Shown here: piece by piece, positions 36,539 through 45,957 of the stretch
Position numbering within the stretch: position 1 is the first letter of the stretch
Layout: each line of letters opens with the position of its first letter
From: Adhaeribacter soli
GTDB taxonomy: Bacteria > Bacteroidota > Bacteroidia > Cytophagales > Hymenobacteraceae
Reading direction: 5' to 3'
DNA length: 64,000 bases
Assembly: GCF_008727925.1 (NCBI RefSeq)
Contig: NZ_VTWT01000002.1
Coordinates: 496,001-560,000 of the forward strand
Position numbers and translations under genes: made by a program
Notes under the pieces: model-generated
What the model was told of the DNA's origin: nothing
Seen by the model: only the letters and a program-made list of their open reading frames with translations
The model's database searches: none

Positions 36539-37216
36539 TTACTGGACTTCGCTTTTAAATACTTCGGCGTAATGATCGGCTAAGCGGGTTGGTTCCGGCA
36601 GTTTGTGCTTGATGGCAGTTTTTATAGCCATTTCAGTAGCAAATTCCAGGTCTACCAGGTGGCCGGCCGATACAAAAACCGGCTTCACGTTATCTTTGGT
36701 ACATAGCGCATTGGCTATATGCTCGTTGCGGTGCATTACGGGCGTGAAAGTGCCCTTCGTTAGTTCCGGTTGCTCATACTTGCCTACCAGTATTTTTTTG
36801 GCCACGCCCATGGTTGGTTTATTCAGCAAAACCCCCAGCTGGCTGGCAATGCCTAAGCGGCGCGGATGCGAAATGCCGTGGCCATCCACCATGATCAGGT
36901 CGGGTTTGGTTTGCAGTTTATCGTAGGCTTTAATCAGGTTCGGCGATTCGCGGAAAGCCAGAAAACCAGGCAGGTAAGGCAACTCGACGGGCTCGTAATT
37001 CCAGACTTTTTCCAGCACCTGCATGTCCGGCCAGGAGAAAAGAATAAAAACCGAAAGAATATTTTCTCCGATAAAAGAAGAATCGCAGCCGGCTATGGTT
37101 TTGATCTCGAAGGTGGGCTTTTCCAGGCGGACCTGGCGGCTCATTTCCTGCTGCTGCTGCGTAAGTTGCTTAATTAATTCCGGGTCCGGAACAGGTGCAT
37201 TGTATCGTAAAAACAT
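36539..37216 (-). CDS. nfi: Endonuclease V
   Basis: The 225-residue protein cleaves near deoxyinosine and other deaminated bases. Family motifs present are IAGCDSSF with the first catalytic Asp, YLPGFLAFRE with the conserved Glu, LIMVDGHGISHPRRLGIASQLGV with the second Asp, and GVAKKILVG. Length matches bacterial Nfi. It faces the methyltransferase gene across a shared terminator. With uvsE, alkB and radC it adds to a fairly large repair set in this window, though these genes are not clustered. Confidence 0.96.
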   Translation of the reverse strand: MFLRYNAPVPDPELIKQLTQQQQEMSRQVRLEKPTFEIKTIAGCDSSFIGENILSVFILFSWPDMQVLEKVWNYEPVELPYLPGFLAFRESPNLIKAYDKLQTKPDLIMVDGHGISHPRRLGIASQLGVLLNKPTMGVAKKILVGKYEQPELTKGTFTPVMHRNEHIANALCTKDNVKPVFVSAGHLVDLEFATEMAIKTAIKHKLPEPTRLADHYAEVFKSEVQ

Positions 37217-37382
37217 GTTTTGGGTATAAGGGGTCAGTAGCTGATCTCGTGGACGAAATCTAGACTTTATACGCGATAATAAGGAAAGAATAGAATTAAA
37301 AAATTATTTATTGGTGTTATGTCCATTTTTTTTAGTAATCGACCTTTAACAACGAGAGGAAGCGAATAACAGCGGGTAATGA

Positions 37383-38063
37383 TCAGGCGCTGCACGGTAT
37401 CCGGAGATCGATAAAAAGTACCTTCCACTGGCCGTTTATATAGCCGAAATGAAACCGGTAAGAACTGGCCGTTTGCACGACGGTTTTCTTTACCAGCGGC
37501 AGCGTTCTTTCGATATTTTTCACTTCCGGATCGGGCAGGCTGGCATATTTGTAGATCTCATTTTTCCGGAACTCCTGATCGTCGGCGGCAAAGCAGCCTT
37601 CCTTGCTGTAGCCGCCGCTCAGTTTGGTTTCGGTACCGCAGGTAAAGGCCGGCAGGCTTTCTTCTTTCAGCTGGCACGATTGCAGCCGGTCTTTAATGGT
37701 AAAAAAAGATTCCCCCTTAAAATCGCGTTTGAAACTACGAACATCCTGCACCCGCGTCATTTTAGGCAAGGCACCGGGGTTTTCAATAATATAGAGCCCA
37801 ATTTCCGGATCGATAAAGGTATTAACCCCTTCGGCATCTTCGTTGTAAACAGCTTCCTGGAAATCGAAGAACGCTTTGGCGAACCGGCTCATGTAAACCG
37901 GCTTTACAGGTTTCCCGTTGGCGTCGTCGGGCCCCTGCAGCGGACTCAGCACCGAATCGGCTTCCTGGGGTTGCGATACCCGGTTCTCGATCTGGTCGGA
38001 AGTATCGCAACTGAAAAGTAATAGCAGGAGCCCTAAAGGAAGGTAACGGGTTTTCATAGGCAT
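37383..38063 (-). CDS. Lipoprotein of unknown function
   Basis: The protein has 226 residues, beginning MPMKTRYLPLGLLLLLFSC, where Cys19 is the lipidation site (the third codon, also Met, may be the start). The mature domain (about 60-226) has FFDFQEAVYNEDAEGVNTFIDPEIGLYII and a final FHFGYINGQWKVLFIDLRIPC. The arrangement suggests an NTF2-like or SnoaL-type cone fold acting at the membrane, but I cannot name a family. It is a single gene; nothing in the context gives a role. Confidence 0.8.
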   Translation of the reverse strand: MPMKTRYLPLGLLLLLFSCDTSDQIENRVSQPQEADSVLSPLQGPDDANGKPVKPVYMSRFAKAFFDFQEAVYNEDAEGVNTFIDPEIGLYIIENPGALPKMTRVQDVRSFKRDFKGESFFTIKDRLQSCQLKEESLPAFTCGTETKLSGGYSKEGCFAADDQEFRKNEIYKYASLPDPEVKNIERTLPLVKKTVVQTASSYRFHFGYINGQWKVLFIDLRIPCSA

Positions 38064-38281
38064 TCAGGTTAGGCAAATTTACGAAACAACACTTTATAAG
38101 TTGAAACTTTCGTGGCAGCAATCTGGTTTTCAGGCCCGAAGCCCTGGCCTTTTATGAAGCAATGGAAAGAGGTTAATCCCAAAACTGCTTAGATGATTAA
38201 AATCAGTTAACCTGCTGACTTAAAGCTTTTTTATCCGACCTTTGTATCCTGAAATTTGTACCCAACCTTTAGCCGTTAAAG

Positions 38282-39646
38282 ATGAGCCTGAATTCTGAAC
38301 TGATCCGCAAGTACAACCTGGCCGTACCCCGTTACACCAGTTACCCAACCGTTCCTTTCTGGGACACCGCCGCGCCGGACCAAAGCCGCTGGGAACAGAC
38401 CGTGCAGAGCACCTTTCAGGCCACGAATCTGGAGGAAGGCATAAGCCTGTACATTCACCTGCCTTTTTGCGAAAGCCTTTGCACGTACTGTGGCTGCAAC
38501 AAACGCATTACCAAAAACCACAACGTGGAGCCGGTTTACCTGCAGGCTGTTTTAAAAGAATGGGAAATGTACCGGCAGTTGCTCCCGGCAAAACCCGTTA
38601 TCCGGGAAATTCACCTGGGCGGCGGCACCCCTACTTTCTTCAGTCCGGAAAACCTGACTTACCTCATTACCCGTATTCTGGCCGGTACGGACCTGCATCC
38701 AAACCATGAATTCAGTTTTGAAGGCCACCCGAACAATACTACCCGCGAGCATTTGCAGGCCCTTTACGAGGTGGGTTTCCGGCGGGTTAGTTACGGCGTG
38801 CAGGATCTTTCGCTGAAAGTACAGCAAGCCATAAACCGTGTACAGCCTTTCGGCAATGTAGCTTACGTAACGGAAGTTTCGCGCGAGATCGGCTACCATT
38901 CGGTAAATTTCGACCTGATCTACGGCCTGCCTTTTCAGACGGAAGAAAGCATTAAAGATACGTTCGAGCAGGTAATTTCGCTTTCTCCGGACCGCATTGC
39001 TTTTTACTCTTACGCGCACGTGCCCTGGAAAGAAAAGTCGCAGCGGGCCTACTCCGAGGCGGATCTGCCCCAGGACGAAGAAAAATTCGCCCTCTATGCT
39101 TTAGGCGAGGAAATGCTGCTGCAGGCTGGTTACCTGGACGTGGGCATGGACCATTTTGCCAAACCTACCGACGACCTTTACCTGGCAAAGCAGGAGAACC
39201 GCCTGCACCGCAACTTTATGGGTTACACCACCAATGCTACCAAACTGCTTATTGGCCTGGGTGTATCCTCGATCAGCGATGCCCATTATGGGTATATGCA
39301 GAACGTGAAAACGGTGGAAGAATATTACGCCCTGCTGAAACAGGAGCAACTTCCCCTGCTGAAAGGTTATTTCCATACCGAAGAAGATGTAACCCTACGC
39401 CGCCACATTCTGGATATTGCCTGCAACGGCACCACCTCCTGGAGCAATTCGCCGGTTAAAAATAAAATAAAGACTGAAGTTTTCGACAAGCTGCTTTCCC
39501 TTCAAAATGACGGGCTGATAGAGCTTGGCTCCGAGGCCTTACAGGTTACGCCATCCGGCTTCCGCTTTATCCGGAACATCTGCAGCGCTTTCGATTTGAA
39601 AATGACGGTTACCGAAACCGAGAAGATGTTCAGCAAGGCCGTGTAA
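38282..39646 (+). CDS. hemN: Oxygen-independent coproporphyrinogen III oxidase
   Basis: The 454-residue radical SAM enzyme has IHLPFCESLCTYCGCNK, giving Cys63, Cys67 and Cys70 as 4Fe-4S ligands. It also has EIHLGGGTPTFFS, FEGHPNNTTREHL and VSYGVQDLSLKVQQAINR. It decarboxylates coproporphyrinogen III to protoporphyrinogen IX without oxygen, the step before HemJ in haem synthesis. It is full length with the HemN C-terminal domain. It has its own strong terminator. Having the oxygen-independent form suits life at variable oxygen, though this is inference. Confidence 0.97.
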   Translation: MSLNSELIRKYNLAVPRYTSYPTVPFWDTAAPDQSRWEQTVQSTFQATNLEEGISLYIHLPFCESLCTYCGCNKRITKNHNVEPVYLQAVLKEWEMYRQLLPAKPVIREIHLGGGTPTFFSPENLTYLITRILAGTDLHPNHEFSFEGHPNNTTREHLQALYEVGFRRVSYGVQDLSLKVQQAINRVQPFGNVAYVTEVSREIGYHSVNFDLIYGLPFQTEESIKDTFEQVISLSPDRIAFYSYAHVPWKEKSQRAYSEADLPQDEEKFALYALGEEMLLQAGYLDVGMDHFAKPTDDLYLAKQENRLHRNFMGYTTNATKLLIGLGVSSISDAHYGYMQNVKTVEEYYALLKQEQLPLLKGYFHTEEDVTLRRHILDIACNGTTSWSNSPVKNKIKTEVFDKLLSLQNDGLIELGSEALQVTPSGFRFIRNICSAFDLKMTVTETEKMFSKAV

Positions 39647-39693
39647 CTGCTTTTTCAAGGAACAGCTTATTTTTTAAACTAAATTCACCCAAC

Positions 39694-39736
39694 AAACCAA
39701 TGATCCCGCCGGACTTTCCGGCGGGATCATTGGTTT
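39694..39736 (+). terminator. Strong hairpin after hemN
   Basis: Perfect 19-bp arms at 39694-39712 and 39718-39736, with core GATCCCGCCGG/CCGGCGGGATC and loop ACTTT, lie 47 bases after the hemN stop. There is no T tract beyond TTT, so its strength rests on the stem. Confidence 0.75.
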
Positions 39737-39985
39737 CAGGAACTTTCAGAATTACAACCCTCAGCCCTGATTATTCTGAACGGAAACTTTCCTGCAACAC
39801 TAAACAAGGACAAGCCAAAGGTTTAACCCAGCGTAACAATTTCATTATAAAATCCTTTTGCAGAAAATAGTAGGTTAACATTCTAAAAAAGTAAATCCCA
39901 CTAACCTCCCCCATTATTTCTCTTCTTTAATCGGGGAATTCAGAAATAAAATCAAAATATCTGTTATCCCAGTACTTAGACAATT

Positions 39986-39997
39986 CCCCCCCCCCCC
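39986..39997 (+). repeat. Homopolymer of 12 C
   Basis: A run of 12 C residues in an otherwise AT-rich gap, 530 bases before the adhesin start. Such tracts are prone to slippage in replication. Confidence 0.85.
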
Positions 39998-40364
39998 GCC
40001 GGTCAGGGCCGTTTCGTTCTACAGGATTTTCCCCTTTAGGGGAGTTAGAGCGATGTTTACACCTGCTGATTTTTATCAGATATTGTGTTAATGCCTTTAT
40101 AATTCCCTCAAGGGAATAGTCATTAGCCAGTATGAATCAACCCTGCCCTTCCGGTTTAGCCTTCTTAAAATAATTTCATTTAAAGGCACTGAAATCAAAG
40201 GCCGGATTGCGCTAAAATTCAATATTGTGCGTCGTTATTCAAAATTTGGGAAAGTCACCCCAACTAAACACTATACACCCGAAAACAACAAAGCTTATAC
40301 CCTTTCTCTTTGGGGTTTTACTAAAAAAATATATAAACTCATCAATAAAATAGAGAAATAACAT

Positions 40365-40372
40365 TATATTTG
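40365..40372 (+). promoter_or_regulatory. Candidate minus-7 box TATATTTG for the first adhesin
   Basis: TATATTTG lies 156 bases upstream of ATG 40529. The paralogue at 45958 has the same box at 45850-45857. No TTG is found about 20 bases upstream in either case. Confidence 0.4.
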
Positions 40373-40528
40373 AAAAACTATATCCATGAGTTAAATCCAG
40401 TTTTATGTAATTTAATCTAATAACTGAATTTTATAAGTTGGATATTCCTTCTATTTACAACCTTAAATCATTCTTTAATTAATCGCACTATTCATCAGAA
40501 AAACTCTTACAATTTTTAATTATACACT

Positions 40529-43500
40529 ATGCAAAAACAACTACCCCAAAAGTTCAGGGCCCGTTCTTCAAAAATGGCCCGGCTTTTAAAAAGATTCGGA
40601 AAGGTCTCGGCTGTGGCCGGAGGTCTACTGTTAGGAACTACACTCAACCCAACGAACCTCATTGCCCAATCCATTCAGAACAATTACGATTTCAGCGCTT
40701 CCAGCGGGACGTTTACTCCCCTAGGCGCCTCAGCAACGCAAATGCCTCTGGTAAAAGCGGATGGGTACCTCTCTCCTGCTACACCGATTGGGTTTACCTT
40801 TAACTTCGATGGTGTTGATTATTCCAATTTTAGGGTAAGCTCAGACGGCTACATTTCATTTGGTACCTCTTCGACTAATACTGCGACCAATGACTTGGCA
40901 GCCACTACTGCAGCCCGCCGGCCTTTATTAGCGCCGTTGTGGGATGATTTAGACGGTAAGGCAACCGGCGGATCCAATGCCGCTTACGAAGTAACCGGTA
41001 CTGCCGGCTCGCGGGTCTTTACCTATGAGTGGCTTAACTGGGAATTTAACTGGAGCTCCAATGCCCCGGTAATTTCTTTCCAGGTAAAACTCTACGAAGG
41101 CTCAAACAAAATTGAATTCATATATCGTCCTGAAAGCGGAAGTGTAAATTCGGGAGGCGCCTCGGTAGGGATTGCCGGAGTAGGTACCGGTTTAGGAAAC
41201 TTTATTTCCTTGAATAACCTGAGCACCAATCCTTCTGCCAGCTATACAACCGAGACGACCAACATCAGCTCCAAGCCGGCAGCCGGCCAAACCTATACCT
41301 TTACCAGAGTTGTACCTTCAGCCATAGATATAGCAACTACAGGTCTGGTAGCTCCTAGCGCTACGCCTAGCGGCTGTTTCGGGCCAAACCAAACGGTACA
41401 GGTTTCCATTAAAAACAATGGTACAGCTCCTTTAAATTTCGCCACTACTCCTGTTACCGTAAATGCGTCGGGCACTGTTGGTACCGCTACAACTACTTTC
41501 CCGCCTGTTACCGTTAATTCCGGTACTTTGGCGCCTGGAGCATCGCAGACCGTTACGGTTTCTACTACTTACAATATGAGTACTGCCGGAACGTACACCT
41601 TTAATGCAGCTGCTACAGTAGCCGGCGATGGCCGTGCCAGCAATGATGCTATGGTGCCAGCCACGGTTACTTTAGATAGCCGTCAGGTTCCGAGTTTATT
41701 AACATTGCCTCAGGTTGTTCAGTTTGATGGCTTTACCGGCTCAAACCTGGCAACCGTTTACCCGGGTTGGACAGAAGCAAGCGGCACTACCCCAAGCGGT
41801 ACAACTTCTAACTGGACAAGTGATGATTTCGGGAACGTAACAGGCGGACTGCACGGCATAGCTGCCAGAATAAACCTGGATGCAGCTTCTGATAATGTCT
41901 GGATCATCAGTCCTAAGTTTACTCCTACCGCTACTACGGCCTTACGGTTCGATCTAGCCCTTACCAACTGGAACGGAACTTCGGCAGCTACCATGGGCTC
42001 TGATGATGAGCTTCGGATAATGGTTTCTACCGATTGCGGTGCCACCTATTCGGCCATCCGTACTTTTAATGCCTCTACCCCAATCAGCAATACTGGTCAA
42101 TCAGAATTGATCAGTTTAGCTTCTTATGCTGGTCAAGACATACTGGTAGCCTTTTATGCTACCGAAGGAACCGTAAACGATCCTGAAGACAATGACCTGT
42201 TTATCGACAACATTATCCTGGGAACGCCAGCCACAAATGACCTGGGCGTTACGGCTCTGGTTAATCCGGTTTCGACCGGCTGCTACGGCAATGCCGAAAA
42301 CGTTACCGTAACTATCAGAAATAACGGATCAAGCCCAATTAACTTTGCCACGAACAATGCTACCGTACGGGTAAATACAAGCGGAGCGACAGCAGCTGCT
42401 TTAACGGCAACGGTAAATACCGGAACCCTGGCAGCTGGCGCAACGCAGAACGTATCGGTTGGTACTATCAACATGCTGGCAACCGGCACTTACAACCTCA
42501 AGGCTTTTACCAGCATAAACGGCGATACTGATAATTATAACGACACTATTACTATCGCCCGCTCGGTAGCTCCAAGGGTTACGCTGCCCCAGGTTGTTTG
42601 GTTTGATGGCTTTACCGGCTCAAACCTGGCAACCGTTTACCCGGGTTGGACAGAAGCAAGCGGCACTACCCCAAGCGGTACAACTTCTAACTGGACAAGT
42701 GATGATTTCGGGAACGTAACAGGCGGACTGCACGGCATAGCTGCCAGAATAAACCTGGATGCAGCTTCTGATAATGTCTGGATCATCAGTCCTAAGTTTA
42801 CTCCTACCGCTACTACGGCCTTACGGTTCGATCTAGCCCTTACCAACTGGAACGGAACTTCGGCAGCTACCATGGGCTCTGATGATGAGCTTCGGATAAT
42901 GGTTTCTACCGATTGCGGTGCCACCTATTCGGCCATCCGTACTTTTAATGCCTCTACCCCAATCAGCAATACTGGTCAATCAGAATTGATCAGTTTAGCT
43001 TCTTATGCTGGTCAAGACATACTGGTAGCCTTTTATGCTACCGAAGGAACCGTAAACGATCCTGAAGACAATGACCTGTTTATCGACAACATTATCCTGG
43101 GAACGCCAGCCACAAATGACCTGGGCGTTACGGCTCTGGTTAATCCGGTTTCGACCGGCTGCTACGGCAATGCCGAAAACGTTACCGTAACTATCAGAAA
43201 TAACGGATCAAGCCCAATTAACTTTGCCACGAACAATGCTACCGTACGGGTAAATACAAGCGGAGCGACAGCAGCTGCTTTAACGGCAACGGTAAATACC
43301 GGAACCCTGGCAGCTGGCGCAACGCAGAACGTATCGGTTGGTACTATCAACATGCTGGCAACCGGCACTTACAGCTTCAAGGCTTTTACCAGCATAAACG
43401 GCGATACTGACACCTACAACGATACGCTGCAGCAGGTGACCAGAACCGTTGCTCCTACTCTGGCGCTGCCTCAGAAAGTTGATTTCAACAGCTTTACCGG

Positions 43501-45700
43501 TGCAAACCTAGCCTCTACGGCAGCAGGCTGGTATGAGGCCAGTGGCGCCAGCCCTTCCGGAACAACTTCTTCCTGGACGAGCTCTGCTACAGCCCAAACC
43601 ACAGCTTTGGGATCGGTAACCGCAAAAATAAACTTCCCGACTTCCACTGCCACTACCCGCACCGAATGGATCATCAGCCCGAAAGTACCGGTAACTACCG
43701 CGTCGCAACTGCAACTGAAGGCAGCCGTAACGGGCAGCGGAACAGCTACAGCCGGAACCATGAACCCATCGGATACCCTGTTTATTATGTATTCAACTAA
43801 CTGCGGGGTAAGCTTCTCGAAAGTGGGAACAATCACTTCCGCCGATAACCTGAACGGAACGTTACAGACCTTTAACTTTAGCCTGGCTTCTCTGGCTGGT
43901 CAGGACGTAATTTTTGGTTTATACGCTAAAAACGGAACGCCTCGTCCGGCTGCCGCTTACGACCTGCACATCGATGATGTAATCATCAGAAACCAGTTTG
44001 CCAACGATCTATCTCCGATTATTGTTAAAACTTCTAAGTCGGCTTGCGGCCTTACCAGCAGCGAGCAGGTGTGTATAGTAGTAAGAAATGAAGGCACTGC
44101 CGTGCAAAGCAATATCCCGGTGTCTTACAGAATTAATAACGGAGTTGCTGTAAATGAGATCCTGGCCGGACCGATCCAGCCGGGCGATACCTTACGTCAC
44201 TGTTTTACTGCCAATGCTAACTTTGCTGCCGGCGGTACTTACAACCTTAAACTCTACACCGGCTTAAGCAGCGAGTTATATACCAGTAACGATACCATTA
44301 CTTACAGCCTTACTTCATACAACCCGGTATTTACAGCTAGTAACGTAAACACTTGTGGTAGTGGCCCTGTTACCCTTACCGCTACTGCCAGCAACAACAC
44401 CACCATTAACTGGTACACCTCTAGTACTGGTGGCACCCCGGTAAGCACCGGATTAACTTACTCTCCTACTGTTACCGCAAATACAACCTATTATGTAGAA
44501 GCAATTGCTTCCGGAACTGAATACACGGGTAGAACTTCTACCATCGGTGGGGATGGATCATTCGCAGGTTCAGGTGGAATAAAATTCAATGCGAACAGCG
44601 CGTTTACCTTGCAGTCGGTGGTGGTTTATCCGAACTCAGCAGCCGGCGGTACGCTGGTTATCAACCTGAAAGATGCAGCCAACGCTGTTATAGCTACCAC
44701 CTCCTACACCGTTCCCGGCTCTACAAGCCTGAAGCCGGTAACTGTACCTTTAAACTTCAGCGTTCCGGCCGGCACAGGTTATACCCTGGAGCAAACAGCA
44801 GCTGTAGAACTGATCCGCGATTTTGCTCCTGCCTCTGGCAGCTATTATCCTATTACTTCCGCTAATGGGGCCGTTACCCTTACCGATGGTACCATAGCTG
44901 GCTACTATTACTATTTCTTTAACTGGGCGATTTCAAACACTTGCGCCTCGAACCTGGTTCCGGTTACCGTAACGGTAAATGCGGCACCAGCCATTCCAAC
45001 GGTAACAGCCGGCGGCGCTACTACTTTCTGTGCAGGCGGTTCGGTGGCTTTAACGGCTGCTTCTACTACGGCCGGCGCTACGTATGAGTGGTTCCTGAAC
45101 GGTACGGTAATTCCTAATGCAAATAGTGCTACCTACAATGCCAATGCCAGTGGTTCTTACACCGTAGTGGCATTGACTAACGGCTGCCCTTCTGCTGCTT
45201 CTACGGCTACGGTGGTAACCGTGAACGCTGCTCCGGCTACGCCAACCGTTACCCAGAATGGCAACGTACTTACTTCATCTGCTACTACAGGCAACCAGTG
45301 GTTCCTGAACGGAACGGCTATTCCGGGCGCTACCAGCGCAACTTATACCGCTACAGCCAATGGTTCTTACACCGTAGTGGTAACCACCAATGGTTGCGAC
45401 TCGGCTCCGTCTGCAGCTGTGGTTGTTGGTATTTCCGGCATTGCCGATGCACTGGCTGGCATGAGCGTAGATGTTTATCCGAATCCGGCAACAGGTTCAT
45501 TCAACGTGAAGCTGAAAGGCTATCAGAAAGATGCTACCGTGGTACTTTACAACCTGGCTGGTCAGCAGATCGCTGCCGAAAAAGTAACTGCCGAGGGTAA
45601 TGCCAAAAACATCAGCCTTAAAGGATTAGCGGCGGGTACTTACCTGCTGAAAGTAACTTCTGAGAAAGGTGTGCAGGTAACCAGATTAATTGTACAATAA
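40529..45700 (+). CDS. Large T9SS-secreted adhesin-like protein with internal exact duplication
   Basis: The product has 1723 residues with an extended N-terminus before the signal peptide (about 1-47, ending LIAQ). Order: a beta-rich domain with LAPLWDDLDGKATGGSN and FQVKLYEGSNKIEFIYRPESG (50-250); CARDB-like domain; then three units of a choice-of-anchor/cleaved-adhesin-like domain plus CARDB. The first two units are direct copies 293 residues apart (from about 399 and 692). Then come Ig-like repeats, one full (about 1490-1570) and one short, and a type A sorting domain (DVYPNPATGSFNVKL to VTRLIVQ). The role is presumably adhesion at the cell surface; no catalytic motif is seen. A tandem paralogue follows at 45958. 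Confidence 0.92.
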   Translation: MQKQLPQKFRARSSKMARLLKRFGKVSAVAGGLLLGTTLNPTNLIAQSIQNNYDFSASSGTFTPLGASATQMPLVKADGYLSPATPIGFTFNFDGVDYSNFRVSSDGYISFGTSSTNTATNDLAATTAARRPLLAPLWDDLDGKATGGSNAAYEVTGTAGSRVFTYEWLNWEFNWSSNAPVISFQVKLYEGSNKIEFIYRPESGSVNSGGASVGIAGVGTGLGNFISLNNLSTNPSASYTTETTNISSKPAAGQTYTFTRVVPSAIDIATTGLVAPSATPSGCFGPNQTVQVSIKNNGTAPLNFATTPVTVNASGTVGTATTTFPPVTVNSGTLAPGASQTVTVSTTYNMSTAGTYTFNAAATVAGDGRASNDAMVPATVTLDSRQVPSLLTLPQVVQFDGFTGSNLATVYPGWTEASGTTPSGTTSNWTSDDFGNVTGGLHGIAARINLDAASDNVWIISPKFTPTATTALRFDLALTNWNGTSAATMGSDDELRIMVSTDCGATYSAIRTFNASTPISNTGQSELISLASYAGQDILVAFYATEGTVNDPEDNDLFIDNIILGTPATNDLGVTALVNPVSTGCYGNAENVTVTIRNNGSSPINFATNNATVRVNTSGATAAALTATVNTGTLAAGATQNVSVGTINMLATGTYNLKAFTSINGDTDNYNDTITIARSVAPRVTLPQVVWFDGFTGSNLATVYPGWTEASGTTPSGTTSNWTSDDFGNVTGGLHGIAARINLDAASDNVWIISPKFTPTATTALRFDLALTNWNGTSAATMGSDDELRIMVSTDCGATYSAIRTFNASTPISNTGQSELISLASYAGQDILVAFYATEGTVNDPEDNDLFIDNIILGTPATNDLGVTALVNPVSTGCYGNAENVTVTIRNNGSSPINFATNNATVRVNTSGATAAALTATVNTGTLAAGATQNVSVGTINMLATGTYSFKAFTSINGDTDTYNDTLQQVTRTVAPTLALPQKVDFNSFTGANLASTAAGWYEASGASPSGTTSSWTSSATAQTTALGSVTAKINFPTSTATTRTEWIISPKVPVTTASQLQLKAAVTGSGTATAGTMNPSDTLFIMYSTNCGVSFSKVGTITSADNLNGTLQTFNFSLASLAGQDVIFGLYAKNGTPRPAAAYDLHIDDVIIRNQFANDLSPIIVKTSKSACGLTSSEQVCIVVRNEGTAVQSNIPVSYRINNGVAVNEILAGPIQPGDTLRHCFTANANFAAGGTYNLKLYTGLSSELYTSNDTITYSLTSYNPVFTASNVNTCGSGPVTLTATASNNTTINWYTSSTGGTPVSTGLTYSPTVTANTTYYVEAIASGTEYTGRTSTIGGDGSFAGSGGIKFNANSAFTLQSVVVYPNSAAGGTLVINLKDAANAVIATTSYTVPGSTSLKPVTVPLNFSVPAGTGYTLEQTAAVELIRDFAPASGSYYPITSANGAVTLTDGTIAGYYYYFFNWAISNTCASNLVPVTVTVNAAPAIPTVTAGGATTFCAGGSVALTAASTTAGATYEWFLNGTVIPNANSATYNANASGSYTVVALTNGCPSAASTATVVTVNAAPATPTVTQNGNVLTSSATTGNQWFLNGTAIPGATSATYTATANGSYTVVVTTNGCDSAPSAAVVVGISGIADALAGMSVDVYPNPATGSFNVKLKGYQKDATVVLYNLAGQQIAAEKVTAEGNAKNISLKGLAAGTYLLKVTSEKGVQVTRLIVQ
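41722..42494 (+). repeat. Direct repeat inside the adhesin gene, copy 1
   Basis: These 773 bases match 42601-43373 at every position that I compared, offset 879 bases (293 codons), so the frame is kept. Upstream (CAGGTTGTTCA against CAGGTTGTTTG) and downstream the similarity drops to divergent. Confidence 0.9.
42601..43373 (+). repeat. Direct repeat inside the adhesin gene, copy 2
   Basis: This is the second copy of the 773-base block. Beyond 43373 a short stretch stays similar (GGCTTTTACCAGCATAAACG) and then diverges. Confidence 0.9.
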
Positions 45701-45724
45701 ACTTTAGATTAACTTACCCTGAAA

Positions 45725-45755
45725 AGCCCCGGCAGTTTGCCGGGGCTTTTTTTTT
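45725..45755 (+). terminator. Intrinsic terminator after the first adhesin
   Basis: AGCCCCGGCA (45725-45734) and TGCCGGGGCT (45738-45747), then a run of T residues. Nearly the same sequence ends the paralogue (49999-50027). Confidence 0.9.
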
Positions 45756-45849
45756 GATCCTGTTTTTTTGAAGCAAAGCATAGCGTTTTTAAAAGGAGTT
45801 CAACAACCAATTAAAATTCTATTTATTATAATGTTATTAATAAAAATTT

Positions 45850-45857
45850 TATATTTG
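45850..45857 (+). promoter_or_regulatory. Candidate minus-7 box TATATTTG for the second adhesin
   Basis: TATATTTG lies 100 bases before ATG 45958, in AT-rich sequence, as in the paralogue. Confidence 0.4.
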
Positions 45858-45957
45858 GAAACTCCCATTTAATCTTCATTTAATGAATTTTACCATCCTT
45901 CAATTCCTACCTCTCACCTAAAACCAATCATCAACTATTTTAAATTTAAACTTAAGT

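Larger units (their letters stand above)
39737..40528. other. Long AT-rich intergenic region upstream of the first adhesin
   Basis: About 790 bases contain no gene that I can support. The stretch includes a 12-C homopolymer (39986-39997) and a candidate minus-7 box near the end. The last 250 bases are very AT rich and give the adhesin a leader of roughly 150 bases. Confidence 0.6.

Noticed and set aside
41722-43373. Repeats considered as a CRISPR or satellite array
   Set aside because: Two long in-frame copies within a coding sequence; there are no short repeats with unique spacers and no cas genes.
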